Below, in pieces: positions 27,221-34,942 of a DNA stretch of 64,000 nt. Each line of letters begins with the position of its first letter. The first letter of the stretch is position 1. Both the position numbers and the translations under genes were made by a program. The notes under the pieces are model-generated. The model was given only the letters and a program-made list of their open reading frames with translations. It made no database searches and was not told the DNA's origin. The DNA is from JAGVSR01 sp964458265 (GTDB lineage Bacteria > Pseudomonadota > Alphaproteobacteria > Rhizobiales > Hyphomicrobiaceae). The DNA lies in assembly GCA_964458265.1 (NCBI GenBank), contig CAYWIF010000016.1:1-64000 (forward strand), given 5' to 3'.

Positions 27221-27432
27221 ATAACTGCCGCCTGGGGGCTCGATTTTTAACCCGGCTGGGCCTACATTCCGCCTGCTGCGGGGCTCGTCAGGAACACATG
27301 AATCTCCAGGGCCTATAAGATCTGCCAGGGAGCTGTCCCTGTCTGGAGCCGTGGTTCCGGACACATGGCGCCCACCTTACTTTTGTAGGGACCCGGCGAG
27401 ATCGATCGTTCCAACGGCCACCGCGGCACTTT
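27221..27432 (+). ncRNA. ssrS: Candidate 6S RNA
   Basis: A long rod-like fold of about 210 nt lies directly upstream of the 5-FCL gene, the conserved location of 6S RNA in proteobacteria. Pairings seen: TGCCGC 27226-27231 with 27423-27428; TCGAT 27240-27244 with 27401-27405; a GGG/CCTAC arm at about 27257-27265 with 27385-27395; GGAAC near 27291 with GTTCC near 27354; CTCCAG near 27304 with CTGGAG near 27343; and CAGGGA with TCCCTG (about 27326-27341) closed by GCTG. A central bubble carries ACACA...CCCACCTTAC followed by a small hairpin, like the ACACA...CACCTT stretch of E. coli 6S. 6S RNA binds sigma-70 RNA polymerase. The ends are approximate. Confidence 0.72.
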
Positions 27433-27462
27433 CATTGAAGCCTCCGCCCAAGGAAATTTCCG

Positions 27463-28062
27463 TTGCCGAGCGCGCATTTGGCCGACAGCACCCTCCAGGA
27501 AAAGAAAGCGCTGCGGGCGGAGATGAGGGAAATTCGCGCTGCAGCGATCGCGGAGCACGGACCGCGTGCGGCGGAGCTGATCGGCAAACACGGTATCGGC
27601 TTTGGGTCCGTCCGGCCGCCGGCTTGGGTTTCCGGCTTCCTGCCGATCGGAGCGGAACTCGATCCGACGCCGCTGATGCAACGCTTGGCGGATCAAGGGT
27701 ACGGGCTATGTCTTCCGGTCATGGAGGGGAAGGGAAAGCCATTGCTTTTTCGCGCCTGGAAGCCGGGCGATGGCCTTGTCGAGGTGATGTGGGGCATTCG
27801 CGAGCCGTTGCCCACGGCGGCGTCCGTCGAGCCCGATGTGCTGCTGAGCCCTCTCCTCGCGTTCGACCGCCAGGGCTATCGGCTGGGTTATGGGGGTGGC
27901 TTTTACGACCGCACATTGGCGCGGCTGCGCTCCTTGAAGCCGGTCGTCGCCATCGGCCTGGCGCTCGACGAGCAAAGGGTCGACGCGGTGCCGCATGCGG
28001 ACTATGACGAGCCTCTGGATTGGGTTCTGACGCCGTCGGGGCCCGTGCGCTGCGGAACCTGA
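27463..28062 (+). CDS. 5-formyltetrahydrofolate cyclo-ligase
   Basis: ATP-dependent conversion of 5-formyl-THF to 5,10-methenyl-THF (YgfA/MTHFS family). It is 199 residues. N-terminal KKALRAEMREIRAAA carries the ATP-site Lys/Arg, and the C-terminal signature GYRLGYGGGFYDRTLARL is complete. The start is a TTG at 27463; no in-frame ATG fits the family N-terminus. It follows the 6S RNA, the conserved ssrS-ygfA pairing, so read-through from the 6S promoter is likely. The next gene's ATG abuts its stop. Confidence 0.92.
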   Translation: MPSAHLADSTLQEKKALRAEMREIRAAAIAEHGPRAAELIGKHGIGFGSVRPPAWVSGFLPIGAELDPTPLMQRLADQGYGLCLPVMEGKGKPLLFRAWKPGDGLVEVMWGIREPLPTAASVEPDVLLSPLLAFDRQGYRLGYGGGFYDRTLARLRSLKPVVAIGLALDEQRVDAVPHADYDEPLDWVLTPSGPVRCGT

Positions 28063-28899
28063 ATGCGCCTCCTCTTCATCGGTGACATCGTTGGCCGCGC
28101 CGGTCGCAAGGCCGTGGCGGACCTGCTGCCGGGACTGCGTTCGGCGTGGGCGCTCGATTGCGTGGTGATCAACGCGGAGAATTCCGCAGGGGGCTTCGGG
28201 ATCACCGAGAGCATTTTCGAAGATCTCATCGATGCCGGCGCGGACGCGGTGACGCTGGGAAACCATGCGTTCGATCAGAAGGACGCACTCGTTTTCATCA
28301 ACCGGCAGCCGCGGCTGGTGCGGCCGATCAACTTTCCGCAAGGCACGCCGGGTCGCGGGGCGGCTCTTGTTCGCTTGAAGAATGGGGCCGACGTTCTCGT
28401 GATCAACGCAATGGGCCGGGTGTTCATGACGGAACTCGATTGCCCCTTTCGCGCGATCGACAATGAGTTGACGGCATGCGCACTGAAGCAAGGCGCGGAC
28501 GCGATCCTCATTGATTTTCACGCCGAAGCGACGAGCGAGAAGCAGGCCCTGGGGGTTTTCGCCGACGGCCGGGCGAGCGTCGTCGTGGGTACGCACACCC
28601 ACACGCCGACGTCCGATGAGCGGGTGCTGCCGGCGGGGACGGCCTACATGTCGGACGCCGGCATGACCGGCGACTACAATTCGGTGCTCGGCATGGACGC
28701 CGAGGAGCCGTTGAACCGTTTCCTGACGCGAATTCCGCGCGAGCGGTTCGAGCCGTCGAACGGGCCTGCGACGTTGTCTGGGCTGGCGGTGGAGATCGAC
28801 GACAAGACTGGGCTTGCGATCTGGGCACGCGGCGTCCGGATCGGCGGCGTGTTGCAGCCGTCGCAACCCTTGCCGTGGAGCCGGACAGACGACCCATAA
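28063..28899 (+). CDS. YmdB-type metallophosphoesterase (TIGR00282)
   Basis: A 278-residue dinuclear metallophosphoesterase. Metal-ligand motifs in order: GDIVGRAGRKAV (residues 5-16), NAENSAGGFGIT, GNHAFDQKD and the His pair in GTHTHTPTSDERVL, then AYMSDAGMTGDYNSVLGMD. In Bacillus the family member YmdB is a 2',3'-cyclic-nucleotide phosphodiesterase affecting RNA turnover and biofilm; the alphaproteobacterial role is not established. It begins at the base after the 5-FCL stop and ends just before a strong terminator. Confidence 0.92.
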   Translation: MRLLFIGDIVGRAGRKAVADLLPGLRSAWALDCVVINAENSAGGFGITESIFEDLIDAGADAVTLGNHAFDQKDALVFINRQPRLVRPINFPQGTPGRGAALVRLKNGADVLVINAMGRVFMTELDCPFRAIDNELTACALKQGADAILIDFHAEATSEKQALGVFADGRASVVVGTHTHTPTSDERVLPAGTAYMSDAGMTGDYNSVLGMDAEEPLNRFLTRIPRERFEPSNGPATLSGLAVEIDDKTGLAIWARGVRIGGVLQPSQPLPWSRTDDP

Positions 28900-28907
28900 A
28901 AAAAGGG

Positions 28908-28948
28908 CGGCTCGGCGCTCCGGGTGAGCAGGCCGAGCCGCTGGTTTT
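28908..28948 (+). terminator. Intrinsic terminator after the 5-FCL/YmdB operon
   Basis: A nine-base-pair perfect stem CGGCTCGGC / GCCGAGCCG (28908-28916 with 28932-28940) with a 15-base loop, followed by CTGGTTTT. An A-run precedes it at 28898-28904, so it could also act on the other strand. Confidence 0.65.
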
Positions 28949-29238
28949 GGGCACAATCGGTACGACTAGGCTTCAAACATCGGGACGAAGAGCGGGTCTC
29001 TTCATCGGGATGGGACAGGCCAAACAGACCCGTCGTCTCATGGGACTGCCTGCTGGGCAGCTCCGGCAGTCACCGGGGTGAAGGGGCGAATCGTCTTCAC
29101 GGGTTAACTTTTGGGTAAAAGAGGTTAACAAAAGGTTAACGCCGAGCCGGGCGGCGCGCCGGCGCAGGCTTGACCGCCGGGCGCGCCTCGCTCGATAACG
29201 CTCGTCCTTCGCCTCCCGCACAGCGCACGGAAATCGTC
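28949..29238. other. Regulatory interval upstream of yebC-ruvCA
   Basis: With the preceding terminator this is about 340 bases without a gene. It holds an AT-rich island at 29102-29140 with three GGTTAAC copies (29102, 29123 and 29134), in strong contrast to the surrounding GC-rich DNA. I see no ORF with coding character. Confidence 0.55.
29125..29140 (+). promoter_or_regulatory. Exact CtrA-type binding site (TTAA-N7-TTAAC)
   Basis: TTAA at 29125-29128, seven bases, then TTAAC at 29136-29140. It matches the consensus of the alphaproteobacterial cell-cycle regulator CtrA exactly. Because both halves are GTTAAC, it reads perfectly on either strand. It lies about 100 bases before the yebC ATG. 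A third half-site (TTAAC at 29104) lies upstream. Binding is inferred. Confidence 0.5.
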
Positions 29239-29988
29239 ATGGCCGGCCACTCAGCATTCAAGAACATCATGCATAAGAAGGGTAAGGCCGATGCCGCCCG
29301 TGCCAAGATGTTCGCCAAGTTCTCCCGCGAAATCACAGTGGCGGCAAAGCTCGGCAGCCCGGACCCGGCGATGAACCCCCGCCTTCGCCTCGCGATTGCG
29401 GATGCCCGCGCGGAAAACATGCCCAAGGACAACATCGAGCGGGCGATCAGAAAGGCGTCGGGCAGCGATACGGCAAACTATGAGAATGTGCGCTACGAAG
29501 GGTACGCGCCGGGGGGCGTCGCGGTCGTCGTCGAGGCGCTGACGGACAACCGCAACCGGACGGGCGGCGTGGTGCGCTCGGTGTTCACGAAGTATGGCGG
29601 CAATCTTGGATCGACGGGCTCGGTCAGCCATATGTTCCAGCACGCCGGTGAGATCACCTACTCGGCAGAGGCCGGGTCGGCGGACGCGGTGCTGGAGGCG
29701 GCCATCGAGGCCGGCGCGGACGACGCGGTTTCAGACGAGAACGGGCATCTCATCACGTGCGCTTTCGATACGCTGGGTACGGTGGCCGCAGCCTTGGAAG
29801 ATAAGCTCGGAGAAGCGCAAAGCGTTAAATCGGTGTGGAAGCCGAACCTCGCCACGGCGGTGGACGAGGATGCGGCGCAGTCGATCCTTAAGCTCATCGC
29901 GGCGCTGGAAGACGACGACGACGTGCAGGCCGTCTTTGCCAATTTCGAGATTTCCGACGAGCTTATGAAGCGGCTGACCGCGGCCTGA
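29239..29988 (+). CDS. yebC: YebC/PmpR family DNA-binding regulatory protein
   Basis: A 249-residue protein of the universal YebC/PmpR family (TACO1 in mitochondria). Members act as transcriptional regulators or, by recent work, assist ribosomes at proline-rich stretches. The start is set by the invariant MAGHSAFKNIMHKKGKADA; an upstream in-frame start at 29170 is outside family similarity. Other motifs: MPKDNIERAIRKASG and YEGYAPGGVAVVVEALTDNR. It precedes ruvC, a conserved order. Confidence 0.95.
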   Translation: MAGHSAFKNIMHKKGKADAARAKMFAKFSREITVAAKLGSPDPAMNPRLRLAIADARAENMPKDNIERAIRKASGSDTANYENVRYEGYAPGGVAVVVEALTDNRNRTGGVVRSVFTKYGGNLGSTGSVSHMFQHAGEITYSAEAGSADAVLEAAIEAGADDAVSDENGHLITCAFDTLGTVAAALEDKLGEAQSVKSVWKPNLATAVDEDAAQSILKLIAALEDDDDVQAVFANFEISDELMKRLTAA

Positions 29989-30030
29989 TCGCGACAGCGG
30001 CGAATCAATCGCCGTGGTATGCGTCGGCGC

Positions 30031-30555
30031 ATGACGGGGACGGCGACACGCATCCTGGGGCTCGATCCCGGACTGAGGCGCACGGGGTGGGGCATCATCG
30101 AGAGCGATGGGGTCCGGCTCACCTATGTCGCGTCGGGCGTGATTACGTCGGACGGCGACAATTTTCTGGCCGTCCGTTTGGCCGAACTCTACCAGGGGAT
30201 CATCGGCGTCATCGCGGCCCACCGGCCAGCCGAGGCGGCGGTGGAAGAGACGTTCGTCAATGAAAACCCGCGCTCGACACTGAAGCTCGGACAGGCGCGC
30301 GGAATGGCGTTGCTGGCGCCGGCCATGAAGGGATTGCCGGTCGCGGAATACACGCCGAACCTCATCAAGAAAAGCGTGGTGGGTGCGGGACATGCCGAGA
30401 AGCAGCAGATCCAGGCCATGATCGGGTTTCTGCTTCCGCGCGCGAAATTCGAAAGTGCGGATGAGGCCGATGCCTTGGCGATTGCGATCTGCCATGCGAG
30501 CCACCGGGCGTCGCGGGCGCTGGCGGCTCGCGTTGCACGGGAGAGTGCAGGATGA
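30031..30555 (+). CDS. ruvC: Holliday junction resolvase RuvC
   Basis: Endonuclease that resolves Holliday junctions with RuvAB. It is 174 residues from the ATG at 30031. Catalytic acidic residues: Asp in ILGLDPGLRRTGWG, Glu in VEETFVNENPRSTLKLG, and the Asp pair in ADEADALAIAICH. An in-frame ATG at 30019 would add MRRR. The stop overlaps the ruvA start by ATGA. Confidence 0.96.
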   Translation: MTGTATRILGLDPGLRRTGWGIIESDGVRLTYVASGVITSDGDNFLAVRLAELYQGIIGVIAAHRPAEAAVEETFVNENPRSTLKLGQARGMALLAPAMKGLPVAEYTPNLIKKSVVGAGHAEKQQIQAMIGFLLPRAKFESADEADALAIAICHASHRASRALAARVARESAG

Positions 30556-31178
30556 TCGGAAAGCTAAAGGGCATCGTGGATGCGATCGGCGAGGCGCATG
30601 CGATCATCGACGTCAACGGGGTCGGCTACGAGGTTCAGCTTTCGGCGCGGACATTGCGCAATTTGAAGATCGGCGACGAGGCGTCGCTGACCATCGATAC
30701 GCATGTGCGCGAGGATGCGATCCGGCTCTACGGGTTCACGAGCGAAATCGAGCGGAGTTGGTTTAGGACGCTGCAGACGGTGCAGGGGGTCGGTTCGAAA
30801 GTGGCGCTGGGTGTGCTCGGGGTGCTTTCGACCAACGATCTGGCGAGCGCCATCGCGCTTCAGAACTGGGCGGCCGTGGAGCAGGCGCCAGGGGTCGGCA
30901 AGAAACTCGCGCAGCGCATCGTGGCCGAGTTGAAAGATAAAGCGCCGGCGTTGTCGGTTGCGGGGCTCACCATTACCGGGCCGGAGACGGGTGCGGCAGC
31001 GAGAGCGGCCATCCCGGTGGAAGGCTTGGCCGCAGCGGAGGCGATCTCGGCGCTCTCGAACCTCGGGTACAATCCAGGTCAGGCCTCGGCAGCGGTGGCG
31101 GTGGGATTGAAGGAGCTGGGATCGGCGGCCGATACGGCACAACTCATCCGCCGGGGACTGAAGGAATTGTCGCGCTAG
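30552..31178 (+). CDS. ruvA: Holliday junction branch migration protein RuvA
   Basis: Junction-recognition subunit that loads RuvB. It is 208 residues: an OB-fold N-terminal domain (MIGKLKGIVDAIGEAHAII), two helix-hairpin-helix motifs (VQGVGSKVALGVLG and APGVGKKLAQRIVAELKDK) and a C-terminal RuvB-binding three-helix domain (about 160-208, ISALSNLGYNPGQA). ruvB is not next: three unrelated genes (about 1.8 kb) intervene, whereas ruvA and ruvB are usually adjacent. Confidence 0.96.
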   Translation: MIGKLKGIVDAIGEAHAIIDVNGVGYEVQLSARTLRNLKIGDEASLTIDTHVREDAIRLYGFTSEIERSWFRTLQTVQGVGSKVALGVLGVLSTNDLASAIALQNWAAVEQAPGVGKKLAQRIVAELKDKAPALSVAGLTITGPETGAAARAAIPVEGLAAAEAISALSNLGYNPGQASAAVAVGLKELGSAADTAQLIRRGLKELSR

Positions 31179-31196
31179 GCGGATTAGGAGGTTTCC

Positions 31197-31424
31197 ATGC
31201 GGCTCGCCACAGTTCTTCTTGGATGCGCCTGGAGCGCGGCCGTGGCCTGGTACGGCTGGACGACATTGCCGCAACTGCCGCTCGATGTGAGCGCGTCCGA
31301 TCCGGCAACGTTGGACGCCCTCAATTCCGCACGGGTCATGCATGGCGCGACGTTTGCCGCCATCGCATTGGTGCCGGCTGCAGTGCTCGTCTGGCTTGGC
31401 GGACGGTTAACGCGAAAAACGTGA
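31197..31424 (+). CDS. Small membrane protein, two predicted helices
   Basis: A 75-residue protein starting 18 bases after ruvA with GGATTAGGAGGTTTCC upstream, which is a good ribosome-binding site. Hydrophobic segments at about residues 4-20 and 48-66 flank a polar loop, and the C-terminus is Arg/Lys-rich. It somewhat resembles DUF4149-like or other small inner-membrane proteins, but I do not recognise a family. It is probably co-transcribed with ruvCA. Confidence 0.7.
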   Translation: MRLATVLLGCAWSAAVAWYGWTTLPQLPLDVSASDPATLDALNSARVMHGATFAAIALVPAAVLVWLGGRLTRKT

Positions 31425-31543
31425 ACCCGCGGAAATTAAGCATTTTTCTGAGGTAATTTGTTTACGTTCTGGCGATGAAATCCGAAAAAGCGGACTGGGA
31501 GTGCGTCCTGCCGCGGATATGCCTTACGTGGAGTTGCGTTGCC

Positions 31544-31912
31544 ATGATCCTGCGTCCTGTCGCGCCCGCCGGTGCCGCGGTGCAGACCGTCGCCGCACAG
31601 GCTATTGATTTCGCCGAGCGCCGGGCCGCCCGGCGCAAAAATGTCGCCACGAACGCGCTGATCTTCAGCGAGGATATCGGTACGTCCATCCCGTGCATGG
31701 TCCGGGATATTTCAATGACCGGTGCGCGGCTGGAATTGCCGGTGTCGATCGAGAACCCGCTTGGCGGCCGCGCAAGGCTGCCGGGGACGTTCATGCTCAA
31801 TCTGCGTCTCGACCGGATGGAAGCCGGCTGTGCGATCGCCTGGCGAAACGGCGCATTCGTCGGCGTGCGATTTCTTTCGACGCCGCGATCCTACGCACGA
31901 AGCGGCAAATAG
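31544..31912 (+). CDS. PilZ domain-containing protein
   Basis: A 122-residue protein from the ATG at 31544 (145 residues from an ATG at 31475). The c-di-GMP-binding signature of PilZ domains is present: the R-x3-R stretch ERRAARRKNV and, 25-30 residues on, D-x-S-x2-G in VRDISMTGARLEL. This single-domain form suggests an adaptor responding to c-di-GMP. It stands between ruvA and ruvB, with no link to repair apparent. Confidence 0.8.
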   Translation: MILRPVAPAGAAVQTVAAQAIDFAERRAARRKNVATNALIFSEDIGTSIPCMVRDISMTGARLELPVSIENPLGGRARLPGTFMLNLRLDRMEAGCAIAWRNGAFVGVRFLSTPRSYARSGK

Positions 31913-31989
31913 GCCGCAGACAGACGCCATAAATCAGCACAACTCCGGTGCCAGTCAGCGAGCCTGGGTGATCGCGGAGACGTGGAAAC

Positions 31990-32508
31990 GTGGCGGAGAC
32001 ACAGCAGTCGGAGGCGGGCTCTACTCTTTCGTTGTGGCAACGCGCGTGGGCCCTTGCCAAAGCCGTGCTGCCGACGGTGCTGATCTTCCTGATCGTCGGC
32101 CCCTTGGCCGGATATTTCGCGATCATGGTGCCCATTGCGTTGACGGCTTTCGAGGGCGCGAATGGCCTGGTCGAGGGCGTTCTGGGTGTCATCGCGTTGC
32201 TGCCGCTCGGCGGGCTGTTCGCTTACATGCTCGGCTACGTGCCGGCACTCGTGACGGGTTTGGCCGTTGCCGTTGCCGACTGCCTGTTCGATTTCGGACA
32301 ATACCGGACACCGGTTGCCATCCTCATGGGCGCGTTCATCACGCTGGCGTTGTTTCAATCCGCTGCCGGCTTGGACGAACCCCCCGCCAACGCCGAAAGT
32401 TTCGGCTTCATCGCCGGCGCGACCGGGGCTTTTGCGGCGGGTATCTGTGCGATGGTCGCGCCGCGCCGAGTGCCGCAATTCATGTCTCGACAGACAATGG
32501 GATCTTGA
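31990..32508 (+). CDS. Membrane protein, first of a tandem paralogous pair
   Basis: A 172-residue polytopic protein (GTG start at 31990; four to five hydrophobic segments). The core shares a clear pattern with the next gene: PTVLIFLIVGPLAGYFAIM, PALVTGLAVAVADCLFD, and the end GICAMVAPRRVP. The short cytoplasmic N-terminus is polar. Family not recognised. The stop is ten bases before the next start, indicating an operon of duplicates. Confidence 0.75.
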   Translation: MAETQQSEAGSTLSLWQRAWALAKAVLPTVLIFLIVGPLAGYFAIMVPIALTAFEGANGLVEGVLGVIALLPLGGLFAYMLGYVPALVTGLAVAVADCLFDFGQYRTPVAILMGAFITLALFQSAAGLDEPPANAESFGFIAGATGAFAAGICAMVAPRRVPQFMSRQTMGS

Positions 32509-32518
32509 GGATCGCGCG

Positions 32519-32959
32519 ATGTCCTGGCCAAGGATGACAGCGCTCGCGACGGCGGTGGCGCCGACGGTTTTAGTTTTCTTGATGGTGGGTCCGCTGGCTG
32601 GATATTTCGCTTTTATGGCTCCCTCAGAATGGCTTGCGCAACCGGAAGGCTTTCTTCGGCGCTTTGCCGGTCTCATCCCGATCGGCATTACTTTCACGTA
32701 TTTCGTGGGTTCTGGCCCCGCCTTGCTCACAGGGCTGGCCGTTGCCGCTGCCGACCTCACCACCGACCTTAAGGGGTACCGCCCATTCGTTGCGAGTGCA
32801 GTCGGCGCGGCGATCACGCTTATTGTTTTTCGCAATGAAATTGCGGGCGAGGCGGACGGAGCGCTCAAATATGGGGGTTTGGCACTGGCAGGAGCCGTCG
32901 CAGCAGCCATCTGTGCCATGCTCGCGCCGCGCCGTGTGCCCTTGGACCGTGCAACTTGA
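32519..32959 (+). CDS. Membrane protein, second of a tandem paralogous pair
   Basis: A 146-residue polytopic protein from the ATG at 32519. An in-frame extension to 32267 only reads the other frame of the preceding gene. Shared blocks with its neighbour: PTVLVFLMVGPLAGYFAFM, PALLTGLAVAAADLTTD and AAICAMLAPRRVP, in the same order and spacing. It lacks the polar N-terminal extension of the first copy. Family not recognised. It is followed 31 bases later by ruvB. Confidence 0.75.
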   Translation: MSWPRMTALATAVAPTVLVFLMVGPLAGYFAFMAPSEWLAQPEGFLRRFAGLIPIGITFTYFVGSGPALLTGLAVAAADLTTDLKGYRPFVASAVGAAITLIVFRNEIAGEADGALKYGGLALAGAVAAAICAMLAPRRVPLDRAT

Positions 32960-32990
32960 CGGTCCCGGCGAATAGCGCCACGAACAAAAC

Positions 32991-34034
32991 ATGACCGATC
33001 GCCTGATCTCCTCAGTCAAACGCGAAGCCGATGCCTTCGAGGCTTCGATCCGTCCGCAGTCGCTCGACGAATTCATCGGGCAGGAGCAGGCGCGCGCGAA
33101 CCTGAAGGTGTTCATTCAAGCGGCGAAGGCGCGGGGTGACGCGCTCGATCATGTGCTTTTTGCTGGTCCGCCGGGCCTGGGCAAGACCACGCTGGCGCAG
33201 ATCATGGCGAAGGAGTTGGGTGTCGGGTTTCGCGCGACATCGGGACCGGTGATTTCGAAGGCTGGCGATCTGGCGGCGCTGTTGACGAACCTTGAGGAGC
33301 GCGACGTGCTCTTCATCGACGAAATTCACCGGCTCAATCCGGCGATCGAAGAGATTCTCTATCCGGCGATGGAAGATTTCAAGCTGGACCTCATCATCGG
33401 CGAGGGACCGGCGGCGCGCTCGGTGCAGATCGACCTTGCCAAGTTCACGCTGGTGGGCGCGACGACGCGGGCAGGCCTTTTGACCACACCGCTGCGCGAC
33501 CGGTTCGGCATACCGGTTCGGCTCAATTTTTACACCAACGAAGAGTTGGAACTTGTCGTGACACGCGGGGCGCGGGTGCTCGGTGCGCCGATGCGTGCGG
33601 ATGGAGCGCGCGAGATCGCGCGGCGGGCGCGGGGCACGCCGCGGATCGCCGGGCGGCTCTTGCGCCGGGTGCGCGACTTCGCGGCGGTGGCCGGCGTCGA
33701 GACGATCGATGCGGGCATCGCCGATACGGCCTTGCGGGCGCTTGAGGTCGACAGCGAAGGGCTCGATGCGCTCGATCACCGGTATCTGACGTGCATTGCC
33801 AAGAACTATGAGGGTGGGCCCGTGGGGGTGGAGACGCTGGCCGCGGCACTGTCGGAACCGCGCGATGCGATTGAGGAAATCGTCGAGCCGTATCTGCTGC
33901 AACAGGGGTTCGTGGGGCGCACGCCGCGCGGCCGCGTGATCACGCTGAAGGCGTGGCGGCATTTGGGATTGGCGGGGCCGGCGCGCAGCGGGGCGCCTGA
34001 TCTTTTCGAAGATGGCGGGGTGGACGACGCGTGA
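32991..34034 (+). CDS. ruvB: Holliday junction branch migration helicase RuvB
   Basis: AAA+ motor that drives branch migration with RuvA. It is 347 residues. The N-terminal RPQSLDEFIGQEQ, Walker A GPPGLGKTT (59-67), Walker B FIDEIHRL (about 108-115), sensor-1 LVGATTRAGLLT and the C-terminal winged helix with TPRGRVIT are all intact. The 3' end overlaps the start of the metallophosphoesterase gene (GTGATG), so the two are coupled. Confidence 0.97.
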   Translation: MTDRLISSVKREADAFEASIRPQSLDEFIGQEQARANLKVFIQAAKARGDALDHVLFAGPPGLGKTTLAQIMAKELGVGFRATSGPVISKAGDLAALLTNLEERDVLFIDEIHRLNPAIEEILYPAMEDFKLDLIIGEGPAARSVQIDLAKFTLVGATTRAGLLTTPLRDRFGIPVRLNFYTNEELELVVTRGARVLGAPMRADGAREIARRARGTPRIAGRLLRRVRDFAAVAGVETIDAGIADTALRALEVDSEGLDALDHRYLTCIAKNYEGGPVGVETLAAALSEPRDAIEEIVEPYLLQQGFVGRTPRGRVITLKAWRHLGLAGPARSGAPDLFEDGGVDDA

Positions 34035-34942
34035 TGTCGCGGCGGACATTTCTGCGCGGGCTTGGCGTGGCCGTCGGCAGCGGCATGGGCCTTGCCGGGT
34101 ATGCGTTCGGCTATGAGCCGATGTTCAGGCTGGCGGTGACGCGCTATGCGGTTACGCCTCAGAATTGGCCGCGCGGTTTCAAGCTGAAGCTCGCGCTCGT
34201 CGCGGACGTGCATGCCTGCGAGCCGACGATGACTGTGGCCCGCATGGAGGAGATCGTTGCCACCGCCAATGGGCTCGGTGCGGATGCAATTTTGCTGCTC
34301 GGAGATTACGAAGCCAGCCATAGACTGATGCAGCGGCCGCTGGCGCCGGACGAGTGGGCGCCGGTGCTGGCGCAGTTGAAAGCGCCGCTGGGTGCGCACG
34401 CGATCCTCGGCAATCACGATTACTGGGATGATCCGGACGCGCAGAGGGGCCGCAAACGGCCAGTGCGGGGACGGGTTGCACTGGAGAAGGCCGGTGTCCC
34501 CGTCTACGAGAACGACGCCGTGCGATTGGTCAAAGAGGGCCAGGCATTCTGGCTGGCGGGACTTGCGGACCAGATCGCCTATATCACGGGCGTCAAGAAC
34601 GGCCGCATGATCTTTGAAGGTCTCGACGATCTGGATGGCACGCTCGGGCAAGTGACGGACGACGCGCCGGTGATCCTGATGGCACACGAACCCGACATTT
34701 TTCCCAAGGTGCCAGCCCGCGTGGCGCTCACGGTGTCGGGTCACACGCACGGCGGGCAGGTGCGGCTGTTCGGGTGGTCGCCGATTGTTCCGTCGGAGTT
34801 CGGCAATCGTTATGCGTATGGGCACGTTGTCGAGGACGCGCGTCATCTGATCGTGTCGGGCGGACTTGGGTGTTCGATCCTTCCCGTCCGGTTCGGCGTG
34901 CCGCCTGAGATCGTGGTCGTCGAACTGGGAGGCGACGCGTGA
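34031..34942 (+). CDS. Metallophosphoesterase with twin-arginine signal
   Basis: A 303-residue protein (GTG at 34031, or ATG at 34034). N-terminal SRRTFLRGLGVAVGSG is a twin-arginine motif followed by a hydrophobic stretch, so it is probably Tat-exported or membrane anchored. Calcineurin-like metal motifs: LVADVHAC (the usual DxH), LLLGDYEAS, ILGNHDYWDD, MAHEPDIF and SGHTHGGQVRLFG. This resembles YkuE/LpxH-like phosphoesterases; substrate unknown. It overlaps both ruvB and ybgC, forming a tight operon. Confidence 0.9.
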   Translation: MMSRRTFLRGLGVAVGSGMGLAGYAFGYEPMFRLAVTRYAVTPQNWPRGFKLKLALVADVHACEPTMTVARMEEIVATANGLGADAILLLGDYEASHRLMQRPLAPDEWAPVLAQLKAPLGAHAILGNHDYWDDPDAQRGRKRPVRGRVALEKAGVPVYENDAVRLVKEGQAFWLAGLADQIAYITGVKNGRMIFEGLDDLDGTLGQVTDDAPVILMAHEPDIFPKVPARVALTVSGHTHGGQVRLFGWSPIVPSEFGNRYAYGHVVEDARHLIVSGGLGCSILPVRFGVPPEIVVVELGGDA

